From positions 1 to 32,505 of the forward strand of contig CACXDC010000052.1 in NCBI GenBank assembly GCA_902766365.1: a stretch of 32,505 nt of DNA, given 5' to 3'. The notes under the pieces are model-generated. The model saw nothing but the letters and a program-made list of their open reading frames with translations, was not told where the DNA came from and did no database searches. The DNA comes from an uncultured Lachnospiraceae bacterium (GTDB lineage: Bacteria > Bacillota > Clostridia > Lachnospirales > Lachnospiraceae). The stretch's first letter is position 1, and each line of letters starts with the position of its first letter. A program made the position numbers and the translations under genes. Positions 7,838-16,634 of this stretch are shown here, piece after piece.

Positions 7838-8419
7838 ATGTATCTGATCGCAGGACTGGGGAATCCGGGAACAAAATATGAAGGAACACGGCATAATATC
7901 GGCTGGCAGGTTATTGATGAGCTGGCAGAGAAATATAATATAAGAGTACTGGAAAGCAAGTTTAAGGGGCTTACCGGAAAAGGGATGATCGGCGCTGAAA
8001 AGGTGATCCTGTTAAAACCATTGACCTATATGAACCTCAGCGGGGAAAGTATAGCAGAGGCGGCCCATTTTTATAAGATCGATGAGACGGAAGAGCTGAT
8101 CGTCATTGCAGATGACATCAGCCTGGATGTAGGGCAGATCAGGATAAGGAAGAAGGGCAGTGCTGGCGGACATAACGGACTGAAAAATATCATTGCACAG
8201 CTTGGACATGAAAACTTTGCCAGGATCAAAATGGGCGTTGGCGAAAAGCCGGCAGGCTATGATCTGGCAGATTATGTGCTTGGACATTTTTCGAAAGAAG
8301 AAGAAAAGATCATGGCAGAGAGCAGAAAAACAGCAGTAAAAGCCATAGAAACGATACTTGCAGAAGATATTGATAAAGCAATGAATCTGTATAACTCGAA
8401 GAAAAACCAGAAGGACTGA
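7838..8419 (+). CDS. pth: Peptidyl-tRNA hydrolase
   Basis: Pth releases peptides from prematurely dropped peptidyl-tRNA so that the tRNA can be reused. The 193-residue protein begins MYLIAGLGNPGTKYEGTRHNIGW, with the conserved Asn at about position 9 and the catalytic His at about 19. It continues with the typical KPLTYMNLSG, DDISLDVGQIRIRKKGSAGGHNGLKNI and RIKMGVG blocks. Length is normal. The ribosome-binding site AGAGGAAAAG precedes the ATG. It is 16 bases from mfd, the pth-mfd pairing also found near spoVG and prs in Bacillus subtilis. Confidence 0.96.
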   Translation: MYLIAGLGNPGTKYEGTRHNIGWQVIDELAEKYNIRVLESKFKGLTGKGMIGAEKVILLKPLTYMNLSGESIAEAAHFYKIDETEELIVIADDISLDVGQIRIRKKGSAGGHNGLKNIIAQLGHENFARIKMGVGEKPAGYDLADYVLGHFSKEEEKIMAESRKTAVKAIETILAEDIDKAMNLYNSKKNQKD

Positions 8420-8435
8420 AAGGAACAGGAATCAC

Positions 8436-11400
8436 ATGAGGGCACTGACAGCTCCGTTGTATGAGCTTTCGGAATTTGAAGAAATAAGGAAACTATTAAA
8501 AAAGCCGGGGAAATATGCAGCACTGACAGGCTGTGTGGAGTCCCAGAAGCTTCATATGGCGTATGGACTTTCAGAAGGGATCAGGTGCAGGCTGATCGTG
8601 ACCTTCAGTGACCAGCGGATGAAGGAGCTGCAGGAGGACTACCGCTTTTATGACAGAAATACGACCTGTTATCCGGCCAGGGATGTGATCTTCTATCAGG
8701 CGGATATCCATGGGAACCAGCTTACCAAGGAACGGATCAGGTGCCTGCGCAGGATGATGGAAGGAAGGCCTTTTACTGTGGTGACGACCTTCGGAAGCCT
8801 TCTGGCACCGCAGATCCCACTTTCTGTTTTCCGGGATAATGTGATCACAGTAAGCTGTAATGGCTCTCTGGATGAGAAAAAAATGGCAGAGGACCTGGTA
8901 AAGCTTGGCTATGAGAATGTCTATCAGGTAGAGGCTCCGGGACAGTTCAGTGTCCGTGGTGGTATTATCGACGTTTTTGATCTGACAGAGGAAAATCCGT
9001 ACCGGATCGAGCTGTGGGGAGATGAAGTGGAATCCATCCGGAGCTTTGATGTGCAGAGCCAGAGGTCGATTGAGAAGCTTTCTTCCATAGCGGTTTATCC
9101 GGCCTGTGAACTGATCCTCACAGAAGATCAGTTAAAAAAGGGAATGGAACGGATCGAGAAGGAAAGCAGAAAATTCTCAGAGAAGCTCCGGAAGGATTTT
9201 AAGACGGAAGAGGCGCACCGGGTAGAGGAACAGATGAAGACTCTGAAGGAAGAGGTCTTTGCCTATAAGAGCCTTGCCAATCTGGACGGGTATGTCAGGT
9301 ATTTTTATGAGGATACGGTATCATTCCTGAACTTCCTGGATCCGGAGAACAGCATTGTATTTCTGGATGAACCGGCAAGAATCAAAGAACATGCATCAGC
9401 AGTAGAACTGGAATTCAGGGAAAGCATGAGCCACCGTCTAGAAAAGGGCTATATCCTGCCGGGACAGGCGGATTTCCTGTACTCGGTTGCAGAAGTGGCA
9501 GCCAGAATGTCTGCTTTCCGGCTGGTATCCCTGGCAGCGCTTGACCTGAAGGGCGGGCTTTTGAAACCCGACTGGAAGGCAGATATCTCTGCCAAGAGTA
9601 TCTCTTCCTATAATAACAGCTTTGAGGCACTGGTATCGGATCTGCAGCGTTATAAGAAAAACGGTTACCGTGTGCTTCTGCTTTCCGGTTCCAGGACGAG
9701 GGCAAAACGTCTTGCAGCGGATCTGTCAGAGAATGAACTGACAGCCTTTTATACAGAGGATCCGGACAGGGAGATCAGACCGGGTGAGATCATGACTTTC
9801 TATGGAAGAGTGCTTCGGGGCTTCGAATATCCCCTGCTTAAGTTTGCCGTCATTTCTGAAAGTGATATCTTTGGGGCTGAAAAAAAGAAAAAAAAGAAGA
9901 AAAAGCAGTACGAAGGCAGGAAGATCAATGACTTTTCCGAGCTTTCCATCGGGGATTATGTTGTCCACGAAAATCATGGACTTGGTATTTACCAGGGAAT
10001 TGAAAAGGTTGAGGTAGAAAAGGTAGTCAAGGACTATATCAAGATCTCTTACCGGGATGGCGGCATCCTGTACGTCCTTGCCACCGGTCTTGATGTGATC
10101 CAGAAATATGCTTCTGCGGATGCGAAGCCGCCAAAGCTCAATAAACTTGGCACGACAGAATGGGTCAAGGTAAAGAGTAAGACGAAGGCGGCGGTCAATG
10201 AGGTGGCGAAGGATCTGGTGGAGCTGTATGCCATCAGACAGCAGAGCGAAGGCTATTCCTACGGAAAGGATACAGTCTGGCAGCGGGAGTTTGAGGAGCT
10301 GTTCCCCTATGAGGAAACAGAGGATCAGCTTTCTGCCATTGAAGCTACCAAGAAGGATATGGAAAGCAAAAAGATCATGGACCGTCTGATCTGCGGGGAT
10401 GTGGGCTATGGCAAAACGGAGATCGCTATCCGTGCAGCTTTCAAAGCCGTGCAGGAAGGTAAACAGGTCGTATATCTGGTACCGACCACGATCCTTGCGC
10501 AGCAGCATTACAATACCTTTGTACAGCGTATGAAGGACTTCCCGGTGCGGATCGATCTGCTTTCGAGGTTCCGGAGCAGCAGCGAGCAGAAAAAGACAGT
10601 GGAGGATCTCCGGAAGGGTCTGGTGGATATCGTGATCGGGACTCACAGGGTACTGTCCTCTGATGTGGTGTTTAAGGATCTTGGACTTCTGATCGTAGAT
10701 GAGGAGCAGCGTTTCGGAGTCGGACATAAGGAAAAGATCAAGAAGATGAAGGAACAGGTGGATGTCCTTACCCTGACGGCAACCCCCATTCCAAGAACAC
10801 TCCATATGAGCCTGATCGGGATCCGGGATATGAGTGTTCTGGAGGAGGCACCCAATGACAGGCTGCCGATCCAGACCTATGTCATGGAATATAATGAAGA
10901 AATGGTGCGGGAAGCCATTGTCCGGGAGCTTTCCCGGAACGGACAGGTTTATTATGTATATAATCGGGTCAATAATATCGCAGATGTTGCAGCAAAGATC
11001 CAGAGTCTTGTGCCGGAAGCCAATGTAGCCTTTGCCCATGGACAGATGCAGGAGCGGGAGCTGGAAAAGATCATGTATGACTTTATCAATGGTGATATTG
11101 ACGTACTGGTATCCACAACGATCATCGAAACCGGACTGGATATCCCCAATGTCAACACCATGATCATCCATGATTCGGATAATATGGGACTATCCCAGCT
11201 TTATCAGCTCCGGGGAAGAGTCGGCAGGAGCAACCGGACAGCGTATGCTTTCCTGATGTATAAGAGAGACAAAATGCTGAAGGAGATCGCAGAGAAGAGG
11301 CTTGCAGCCATTAAGGAATTTACCGAGCTTGGCAGCGGCTTCAAGATCGCCATGAGGGATCTTGAGATCCGGGGAGCCGGTAATCTCCTTGGGGTAAAGC

Positions 11401-11957
11401 AGTCCGGGCATATGCAGGCGGTCGGCTATGATCTGTACTGCAAGATGCTGAATGAAGCGGTAAAGACACTCAAAGGGGACAGCGTGGCAGAGGACTTCAA
11501 TACCACAGTAGATCTGGATGTGGATGCCTATATCCCGCCATCCTATATCCTGAATGAAGTGCAGAAGCTGGACATTTACAAACGGATCGCCGGTATCGAG
11601 ACCCAGAGTGAATGTGATGATATGAAGGAAGAGCTTCTGGACCGTTTCGGGGAGATCCCGTCGCCGGTACACAATCTACTCCGGATCGCCCTGATCAGAT
11701 CACGGGCACACGGACTGTATATCACCGAGCTGAAAGGAAAGAACGGAGAAATAAAGCTGCTGATCAAATCAGATGCCAGGATCCATGCGGAGCGGATCCC
11801 GGAACTCCTGAAGAAGGTGGAAAAGCTTTCCTTTAATATGAAAATGACAACCTTTGTGTATCACTATCAGAAGTCTGGCGTAGCAGAAAAGGATGCCAGA
11901 TCCCTGCTGCAGGAAACGGAAGATCTGCTTACTGCAATGGGAGAGGTTCTTCTGTAA
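8436..11957 (+). CDS. mfd: Transcription-repair coupling factor Mfd
   Basis: Mfd removes RNA polymerase stalled at DNA lesions and recruits UvrA. The 1173-residue length is normal. The order is a UvrB-like N-terminal region (about 1-370), a linker, and the CarD-like polymerase-interacting domain (about 498-560; YVVHENHGLGIYQGIE). The translocase follows, with Walker A GDVGYGKT near 654, DEEQRFG near 755 and LTATPIPRTLHMS near 780. Next come the second RecA lobe and TRG region (STTIIETGLDIPNV, QLRGRVGRS) and a C-terminal regulatory domain. A run of eight lysines just before the CarD-like domain is encoded by an A-rich stretch at 9880-9905. Several long frames on the opposite strand are shadows. 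Confidence 0.97.
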   Translation: MRALTAPLYELSEFEEIRKLLKKPGKYAALTGCVESQKLHMAYGLSEGIRCRLIVTFSDQRMKELQEDYRFYDRNTTCYPARDVIFYQADIHGNQLTKERIRCLRRMMEGRPFTVVTTFGSLLAPQIPLSVFRDNVITVSCNGSLDEKKMAEDLVKLGYENVYQVEAPGQFSVRGGIIDVFDLTEENPYRIELWGDEVESIRSFDVQSQRSIEKLSSIAVYPACELILTEDQLKKGMERIEKESRKFSEKLRKDFKTEEAHRVEEQMKTLKEEVFAYKSLANLDGYVRYFYEDTVSFLNFLDPENSIVFLDEPARIKEHASAVELEFRESMSHRLEKGYILPGQADFLYSVAEVAARMSAFRLVSLAALDLKGGLLKPDWKADISAKSISSYNNSFEALVSDLQRYKKNGYRVLLLSGSRTRAKRLAADLSENELTAFYTEDPDREIRPGEIMTFYGRVLRGFEYPLLKFAVISESDIFGAEKKKKKKKKQYEGRKINDFSELSIGDYVVHENHGLGIYQGIEKVEVEKVVKDYIKISYRDGGILYVLATGLDVIQKYASADAKPPKLNKLGTTEWVKVKSKTKAAVNEVAKDLVELYAIRQQSEGYSYGKDTVWQREFEELFPYEETEDQLSAIEATKKDMESKKIMDRLICGDVGYGKTEIAIRAAFKAVQEGKQVVYLVPTTILAQQHYNTFVQRMKDFPVRIDLLSRFRSSSEQKKTVEDLRKGLVDIVIGTHRVLSSDVVFKDLGLLIVDEEQRFGVGHKEKIKKMKEQVDVLTLTATPIPRTLHMSLIGIRDMSVLEEAPNDRLPIQTYVMEYNEEMVREAIVRELSRNGQVYYVYNRVNNIADVAAKIQSLVPEANVAFAHGQMQERELEKIMYDFINGDIDVLVSTTIIETGLDIPNVNTMIIHDSDNMGLSQLYQLRGRVGRSNRTAYAFLMYKRDKMLKEIAEKRLAAIKEFTELGSGFKIAMRDLEIRGAGNLLGVKQSGHMQAVGYDLYCKMLNEAVKTLKGDSVAEDFNTTVDLDVDAYIPPSYILNEVQKLDIYKRIAGIETQSECDDMKEELLDRFGEIPSPVHNLLRIALIRSRAHGLYITELKGKNGEIKLLIKSDARIHAERIPELLKKVEKLSFNMKMTTFVYHYQKSGVAEKDARSLLQETEDLLTAMGEVLL

Positions 11958-12001
11958 CAGAGATCCTGCAGGATACACAGAAAAGTAAATGGAATGATTC
12001 G

Positions 12002-12036
12002 AAATGTGCGCTTTTACGGCGCACATTTTGTCTTTT
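12002..12036 (+). terminator. Terminator after mfd
   Basis: AAATGTGCGC (12002-12011) pairs with GCGCACATTT (12019-12028) around a 7-base loop, followed by TGTCTTTT. The T-tail runs straight into the first hexamer of the pstS Pho-box-like array. Confidence 0.75.
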
Positions 12037-12061
12037 ACACAAATCTTACATAATCCTTACC
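12034..12061 (+). promoter_or_regulatory. Pho-box-like array upstream of pstS
   Basis: Three hexamers recur every 11 bases: TTTACA (12034-12039), CTTACA (12045-12050) and CTTACC (12056-12061). This resembles the TTAACA-like direct repeats bound by PhoP in Bacillus. A TATGAT at 12079-12084 lies 17 bases after the last hexamer, which would then occupy the -35 position of an activator-dependent promoter. PhoP/PhoR-like genes lie downstream. Confidence 0.6.
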
Positions 12062-12179
12062 TCCCCATGATATTTTCTTATGATTCCCCATGTTAACATA
12101 CAAAACAGAGACAGGGAAAAAAGCACAGAGCTTTTGAAATGCCTGCAGATGAATAACAAATAAGAGGAGATATGAAAAA

Positions 12180-13109
12180 ATGAAAATGAAAAAGTTTCTT
12201 GCACTGACATGTGCAGCAGCAATGGTATTTGGTCTTACAGCCTGCGGAAGTGCAGCAGCAGATACAACAGCTACAGACACAGCAGCAGACACAACAACTG
12301 AAACAACAGATGCAGCAGAGTCCACAGATACGACAGAAGAAGCACAGGCTCCTGCTGAAGCATCAGCAGATCTTTCCGGAACGATTTCCATGGCAGGTTC
12401 CACATCCATGGAGAAGCTTGCCAACGCCGTAGCAGAAAGCTTTATGGCAAAGTATCCCGGTGTTACCGTAACAGCAGAGTTTACCGGATCTTCCGCAGGT
12501 ATTGAAGCAGTAACCGCAGGAAGCGTAGATATCGGTAATTCTTCCAGAGCATTAAAGGATGAAGAAAAGGCAGCAGGCGCTGTAGAAAATATCGTAGCAA
12601 TTGATGGTATTGCAGTAGTGGTAGATCCTTCCAATACGGTTGCAGGTCTGACAAAGGATCAGCTGATCAGTGTTTACAAGGGAGAGATCAAGAACTGGAG
12701 TGAGCTTGGCGGTGAAGATGCTCCTATCGTAGTGATCGGACGTGAAGCAGGATCCGGTACAAGAGGAGCTTTTGAAGAGATCCTTGGACTTGAAGATGCA
12801 TGTGCCTATGCAAGTGAGCTGGACAGCACCGGTGCAGTGATCGCCAAAGTAGCAGCTACTCCCGGAGCGATCGGATATGTATCCCTGGATGCACTTGATG
12901 ATACAGTAAAGGCTCTTACACTTGATGATGTAGAAGCAACTGCAGAAAACATCAAGGCTGGAAACTACTTCCTGAGCAGACCTTTCGTAATGGCAACCAA
13001 GGGTGAGATCAGCGAACAGAGCGAAGCAGTACAGGAACTCTTCAAATATCTGGCATCCGATGAAGGAAAACAGGTAATTTCCGGTGTAGGTCTGATCACC
13101 GTAGACTAA
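12180..13109 (+). CDS. pstS: Phosphate ABC transporter substrate-binding lipoprotein
   Basis: PstS captures phosphate outside the membrane and delivers it to PstCAB. The 309-residue protein starts with a short basic segment, a hydrophobic stretch and the lipobox LTAC, so C22 should be lipidated. A low-complexity Thr/Ala/Asp/Glu tether follows (about 25-62). The binding domain has AGSTSMEKLANAVAESF, the SSAGIEAVTAGSVDIGNSSR block and GREAGSGTRGAF, all phosphate-contact regions of the family. The ATG at 12180 is preceded by GAGGAGA; an earlier ATG at 12172 hits a stop at once. It is first in the pst operon, behind the Pho-box-like array. Confidence 0.96.
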   Translation: MKMKKFLALTCAAAMVFGLTACGSAAADTTATDTAADTTTETTDAAESTDTTEEAQAPAEASADLSGTISMAGSTSMEKLANAVAESFMAKYPGVTVTAEFTGSSAGIEAVTAGSVDIGNSSRALKDEEKAAGAVENIVAIDGIAVVVDPSNTVAGLTKDQLISVYKGEIKNWSELGGEDAPIVVIGREAGSGTRGAFEEILGLEDACAYASELDSTGAVIAKVAATPGAIGYVSLDALDDTVKALTLDDVEATAENIKAGNYFLSRPFVMATKGEISEQSEAVQELFKYLASDEGKQVISGVGLITVD

Positions 13110-13121
13110 GAAAGTGTGGTT

Positions 13122-13140
13122 CGTTCCTGTAACAGAAACG
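13122..13140 (+). other. Small hairpin between pstS and pstC
   Basis: CGTT(C)CTG and CAG(A)AACG pair around a TAA loop with one mismatch. It lies in the 58-base gap between pstS and pstC, with no T-run. It could tune relative mRNA levels, as binding proteins are needed in excess of permeases, but it is short. Confidence 0.3.
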
Positions 13141-13167
13141 TCCATTTTATAAAGAGAGGTAATCATC

Positions 13168-14106
13168 TTGAACAAGCAGCAGACTTTTTCCATCATGGGA
13201 AACCGAAAGAATAAGTCCGCAGTGGAAGAAATCGCACAGGTTATATTTACCCTGTGCGCATTTCTTGCCATACTGGCAGTTATATCCATTACGGTATATA
13301 TGGTGATAAACGGAACCCCGGCATTGTTCCAGGTAGGGATCAGGGAAATTCTTTTTGGAACAGTATGGAAGCCAACGGCAGAAAATCCATCCTTCGGTAT
13401 CCTGTATGTTATCCTGACATCTATCATAGGAACGGCACTTGCAGTACTCCTTGGTGTTCCAATTGGAATCCTGACAGCCGTATTTCTGGCAGAAACAGCA
13501 CCGAGGAAGCTGGCTGCCCTTGTGAAGCCGGCAGTAGAACTTCTTGCCGGAATCCCTTCGGTGGTATATGGACTTCTTGGACTGATGATCCTGAACCCTC
13601 TCATGTACAAACTGGAACTGGCCATATTTAAAGGATCAGACACACACCAGTTTACGGGTGGAGCGAATCTGCTGTCAGCAGTGATCGTCCTTGCCATTAT
13701 GATCCTGCCTACAGTGATCAACATCAGTGAGTCAGCGATCCGGGCAGTACATCCTTCCCTGAAATCAGCATCTCTGGCACTTGGGGCATCCCATATACAG
13801 ACGATCTTTAAGGTGATCCTTCCGGCAGCCAAATCCGGTATTATCACAGCGATCGTTCTTGGTGTGGGAAGAGCAATAGGCGAAGCCATGGCGATCACAC
13901 TGGTTTCGGGAAGCAGCGTGAATATGCCACTTCCTTTCAACTCTGTCAGATTCCTGACAACGGCGATCGTAGCAGAAATGGGATATGCATCCGGACTTCA
14001 CAGACAGGTGCTTTTTACGATCGGACTTGTACTATTTGTATTTATTATGATCATCAATATCACACTGAACAGTATTCTGAAGAAAGGAGAAAGGGAAGAT
14101 GCATGA
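13168..14106 (+). CDS. pstC: Phosphate ABC transporter permease PstC
   Basis: This is one of the two membrane subunits of the high-affinity phosphate importer. The 312-residue protein has a cytosolic N-terminus, then about six hydrophobic segments starting near residue 28. It has the PstC-type ELLAGIPSVVYGLLGL segment and the ABC-permease coupling region LGASHIQTIFKVILPAAKSGIITAIVLGVGRAIGEAMA. The start appears to be TTG (13168-13170) after GAGAGG; an ATG ten codons in (13195) is the alternative. Its end overlaps pstA by 8 bases. Confidence 0.95.
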   Translation: MNKQQTFSIMGNRKNKSAVEEIAQVIFTLCAFLAILAVISITVYMVINGTPALFQVGIREILFGTVWKPTAENPSFGILYVILTSIIGTALAVLLGVPIGILTAVFLAETAPRKLAALVKPAVELLAGIPSVVYGLLGLMILNPLMYKLELAIFKGSDTHQFTGGANLLSAVIVLAIMILPTVINISESAIRAVHPSLKSASLALGASHIQTIFKVILPAAKSGIITAIVLGVGRAIGEAMAITLVSGSSVNMPLPFNSVRFLTTAIVAEMGYASGLHRQVLFTIGLVLFVFIMIINITLNSILKKGEREDA

Positions 14107-14971
14107 CAGTATCATGAACAGAAAGAAAAGGACATCTGATGTGCTGATCAGCGGCCTGATCAATCTTTCTGCTGCTTTCTCCGTAATTCTTCTGGTTGGT
14201 ATCATTGCTTATGTGTTTGTAAAGGGAATCCGGAGTGTAAACCTGCAGTTTCTGACAACGGTAACGAGTACATTGAACAAAACTGTAGGTATTGCCGGAA
14301 ATATTGTGAATACCCTGTATATTATCGTGATCACTCTTCTCATAGCAACACCCATTGGGATTGGTTCTGCTATTTATCTGAATGAATATGCAAAGCCGGG
14401 AAAGCTGGTAAGGGCGATCGAGTTTACTACAGAAACACTTTCCGGTATTCCATCCATTATTTTTGGTATGTTCGGTATGATGTTTTTCGGGACCGGACTC
14501 GGACTTGGCTACTCGATTCTGACAGGCTCTCTTACCCTGACACTTATGGTATTGCCACTGATCACGAGAAATACGCAGGAAGCGTTAAAAACAGTACCGG
14601 ACAGTTACCGGAGCGGGGCACTTGGAATGGGAGCAACAAAATGGTATATGATCCGGACAGTACTGCTTCCTTCAGCCATGCCGGGTATCATTACGGGAGT
14701 GATCCTGGCGATCGGAAGGATCGTGGGAGAATCGGCAGCACTTCTGTTTACGGCGGGCAGTGGCTACCTGCTTCCGAAATCAGGGATCGGCTTCCTGAAA
14801 AAGATACTGGAATCAGGAGGAACATTAACGATCCAGTTGTATTTAAGCATGGCGAAGGCGGAATATTCTACCGCATTTGGTATTGCAACGGTTCTGCTTG
14901 TGATCGTACTTGTGATCAACTGGCTGACCAAGGTCCTTTCCAGAAAACTGGATGTAACCAGAGCGGACTGA
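14099..14971 (+). CDS. pstA: Phosphate ABC transporter permease PstA
   Basis: This is the second membrane subunit of the phosphate importer. The 290-residue protein has about six hydrophobic segments, a TLSGIPSIIFGMFGMMFFG block parallel to that of PstC, and the coupling region LGMGATKWYMIRTVLLPSAMPGIITGVILAIGRIVGESAA. The start ATG (14099) lies within the end of pstC, so translation is coupled. It is followed by a 98-base gap before pstB in which I see no gene or terminator. Confidence 0.95.
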   Translation: MHDSIMNRKKRTSDVLISGLINLSAAFSVILLVGIIAYVFVKGIRSVNLQFLTTVTSTLNKTVGIAGNIVNTLYIIVITLLIATPIGIGSAIYLNEYAKPGKLVRAIEFTTETLSGIPSIIFGMFGMMFFGTGLGLGYSILTGSLTLTLMVLPLITRNTQEALKTVPDSYRSGALGMGATKWYMIRTVLLPSAMPGIITGVILAIGRIVGESAALLFTAGSGYLLPKSGIGFLKKILESGGTLTIQLYLSMAKAEYSTAFGIATVLLVIVLVINWLTKVLSRKLDVTRAD

Positions 14972-15069
14972 GGACAGATGGCTGAAAGAAAAATAGCCTG
15001 TGGAGATGCCGCTTAAGAAGGTACAGGCCGCAGAACAGGATGAAAGGAAAGAAAGACAGGGACAGTAAA

Positions 15070-15828
15070 ATGAGTGAAAATAAGATCATCACGGAAAATC
15101 TGAATCTTTATTATGGAGAAAATCATGCACTGAAAGATATTAACATGAAGATCCGGGAAGGTGCTATCACTGCATTTATCGGACCTTCCGGATGTGGCAA
15201 ATCCACCTTTCTGAAAACACTGAACAGGATGAATGATCTGGTAGACTGTGTCAGGATCGAAGGAAAGGTTTATCTGGATGGGGAAGATATTTATGATCCG
15301 AAGGTAGATACCACACTCCTCCGGAAGAAAATGGGAATGGTTTTCCAGCAGCCAAATCCCTTTCCCATGAGCATTTATGACAATATTGCCTATGGACCGA
15401 GGATCCACGGGATCAGGAATAAAGCGGCACTGGATGAGATTGTGGAAAGATCACTCAGGGGCGCCGCTATCTTTGATGAGGTAAAAGACCGGCTGAAAAA
15501 GTCTGCACTCGGTCTTTCAGGCGGACAGCAGCAGAGACTGTGTATTGCAAGGGCACTGGCAGTAGAGCCGGAGATCCTTCTGATGGATGAACCAACCTCA
15601 GCACTGGATCCGATCTCAACACTTAAGGTTGAAGAGCTGATGGAGGAACTGAAGAAGAATTATACAGTTGTAGTTGTTACCCATAATATGCAGCAGGCTG
15701 CCAGGGTTTCTGACTATACCGCATTTTTCCTGGTAGGGGAAGTAATCGAATTTGATACAACAGATAATATCTTTTCAAGGCCCAAAGATAAGAGGACTGA
15801 GGATTATATTACCGGACGGTTTGGCTGA
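15070..15828 (+). CDS. pstB: Phosphate ABC transporter ATP-binding protein PstB
   Basis: This ATPase powers PstCA. With the chosen start the protein has 252 residues, the family norm, beginning [17 protein letters not shown]. Walker [10 protein letters not shown] is at about 38-46, the Q-loop lies in [17 protein letters not shown], the signature is [15 protein letters not shown] (near 149), and Walker B is [12 protein letters not shown] (near 170). The H-loop lies in [15 protein letters not shown]. The frame also has an ATG at 15040 that would add ten charged residues. Neither start has a strong ribosome-binding site, so the start is uncertain by that amount. Confidence 0.95.
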   Translation: MSENKIITENLNLYYGENHALKDINMKIREGAITAFIGPSGCGKSTFLKTLNRMNDLVDCVRIEGKVYLDGEDIYDPKVDTTLLRKKMGMVFQQPNPFPMSIYDNIAYGPRIHGIRNKAALDEIVERSLRGAAIFDEVKDRLKKSALGLSGGQQQRLCIARALAVEPEILLMDEPTSALDPISTLKVEELMEELKKNYTVVVVTHNMQQAARVSDYTAFFLVGEVIEFDTTDNIFSRPKDKRTEDYITGRFG

Positions 15829-15857
15829 TATTTAAGGAGAGGCAGAAGGAGAATAAC

Positions 15858-16520
15858 ATGTCACCCAGAACAACATTTATCAATGAATTAAATCAGTTAA
15901 AGGAAAATGTGGCTGATATGGCGACCAGAGTGGAGAAAAACTATGAAACTCTGTTCGAGGCCTATGAAAAAAAAGAAAAGGCTGTCATAGAAAAGATCGT
16001 GGCAGTAGATAAGGATATCAACAGACGGCAGAGAGAGATCGAATCAGAATGTCTGTTCCTGATCACCAAGCAGCAGCCGATCGTCAGTGATCTGCGGGCA
16101 GTTACAGCCAGTCTGAAGGTAGTCACTGATATTGAAAGAGTAGGAGACCATGTGGCAGATATCGCGGAACTGCTCATCAGAATGGAAATGAAGGAGCTGT
16201 CAGCATACTCTGTACACTTAAATCCGATGATCAGGGAAACAAGAGATATGCTTCGGATGGCGGTGGATGCTTTTACAGGCAGAAATAAAGAGGAGGCACA
16301 GGAAGTCATTCAGAAAGATGATGTTGTAGATGATCTTTTTAATGCAGTTAAGAATGATGTCATCGAGTCCCTGAAAAAGGAGACCAGGGATGCAGATGAG
16401 TGTGTGGATATCCTGATGATCGCCAAATATCTGGAAAAGATCGGAGATCACGCCGTTAATATCTGTGAATGGGAGATCTTCAAAGAGACTGGAAATATCA
16501 GCGATATGAGGCTTTTGTAA
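15858..16520 (+). CDS. phoU: Phosphate signalling/transport regulator PhoU
   Basis: PhoU couples the state of the Pst transporter to the PhoR kinase and restrains phosphate uptake. The 220-residue all-helical protein shows two copies of the PhoU metal-site pattern: DIERVGDHVADIAE (about 93-106) and KYLEKIGDHAVNICEW (about 190-205). ESECLFLITKQQPIVSDLR is also present. The ATG follows GGAGAATAAC, 29 bases after pstB. It is the usual last gene of a pstSCAB-phoU operon. Confidence 0.95.
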   Translation: MSPRTTFINELNQLKENVADMATRVEKNYETLFEAYEKKEKAVIEKIVAVDKDINRRQREIESECLFLITKQQPIVSDLRAVTASLKVVTDIERVGDHVADIAELLIRMEMKELSAYSVHLNPMIRETRDMLRMAVDAFTGRNKEEAQEVIQKDDVVDDLFNAVKNDVIESLKKETRDADECVDILMIAKYLEKIGDHAVNICEWEIFKETGNISDMRLL

Positions 16521-16634
16521 CAAAGAAAAGACCTACGGAAAACGGCAGAATGAAAATTTATATATCCAAATGGACATAAATAGTGTAGAATGGAAATCAA
16601 AGCGAGTTTTCTACGCATGATCCGGAGGGATAAC

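Noticed and set aside
9726-11171. Long leftward open frame inside mfd (481 codons)
   Set aside because: Antisense to the translocase domains of Mfd, with His/Ile/Leu-rich composition typical of a shadow frame.
12552-13940. Long leftward open frame across pstS and pstC (462 codons)
   Set aside because: Antisense to two well-recognised genes, with no ribosome-binding site or family motif.
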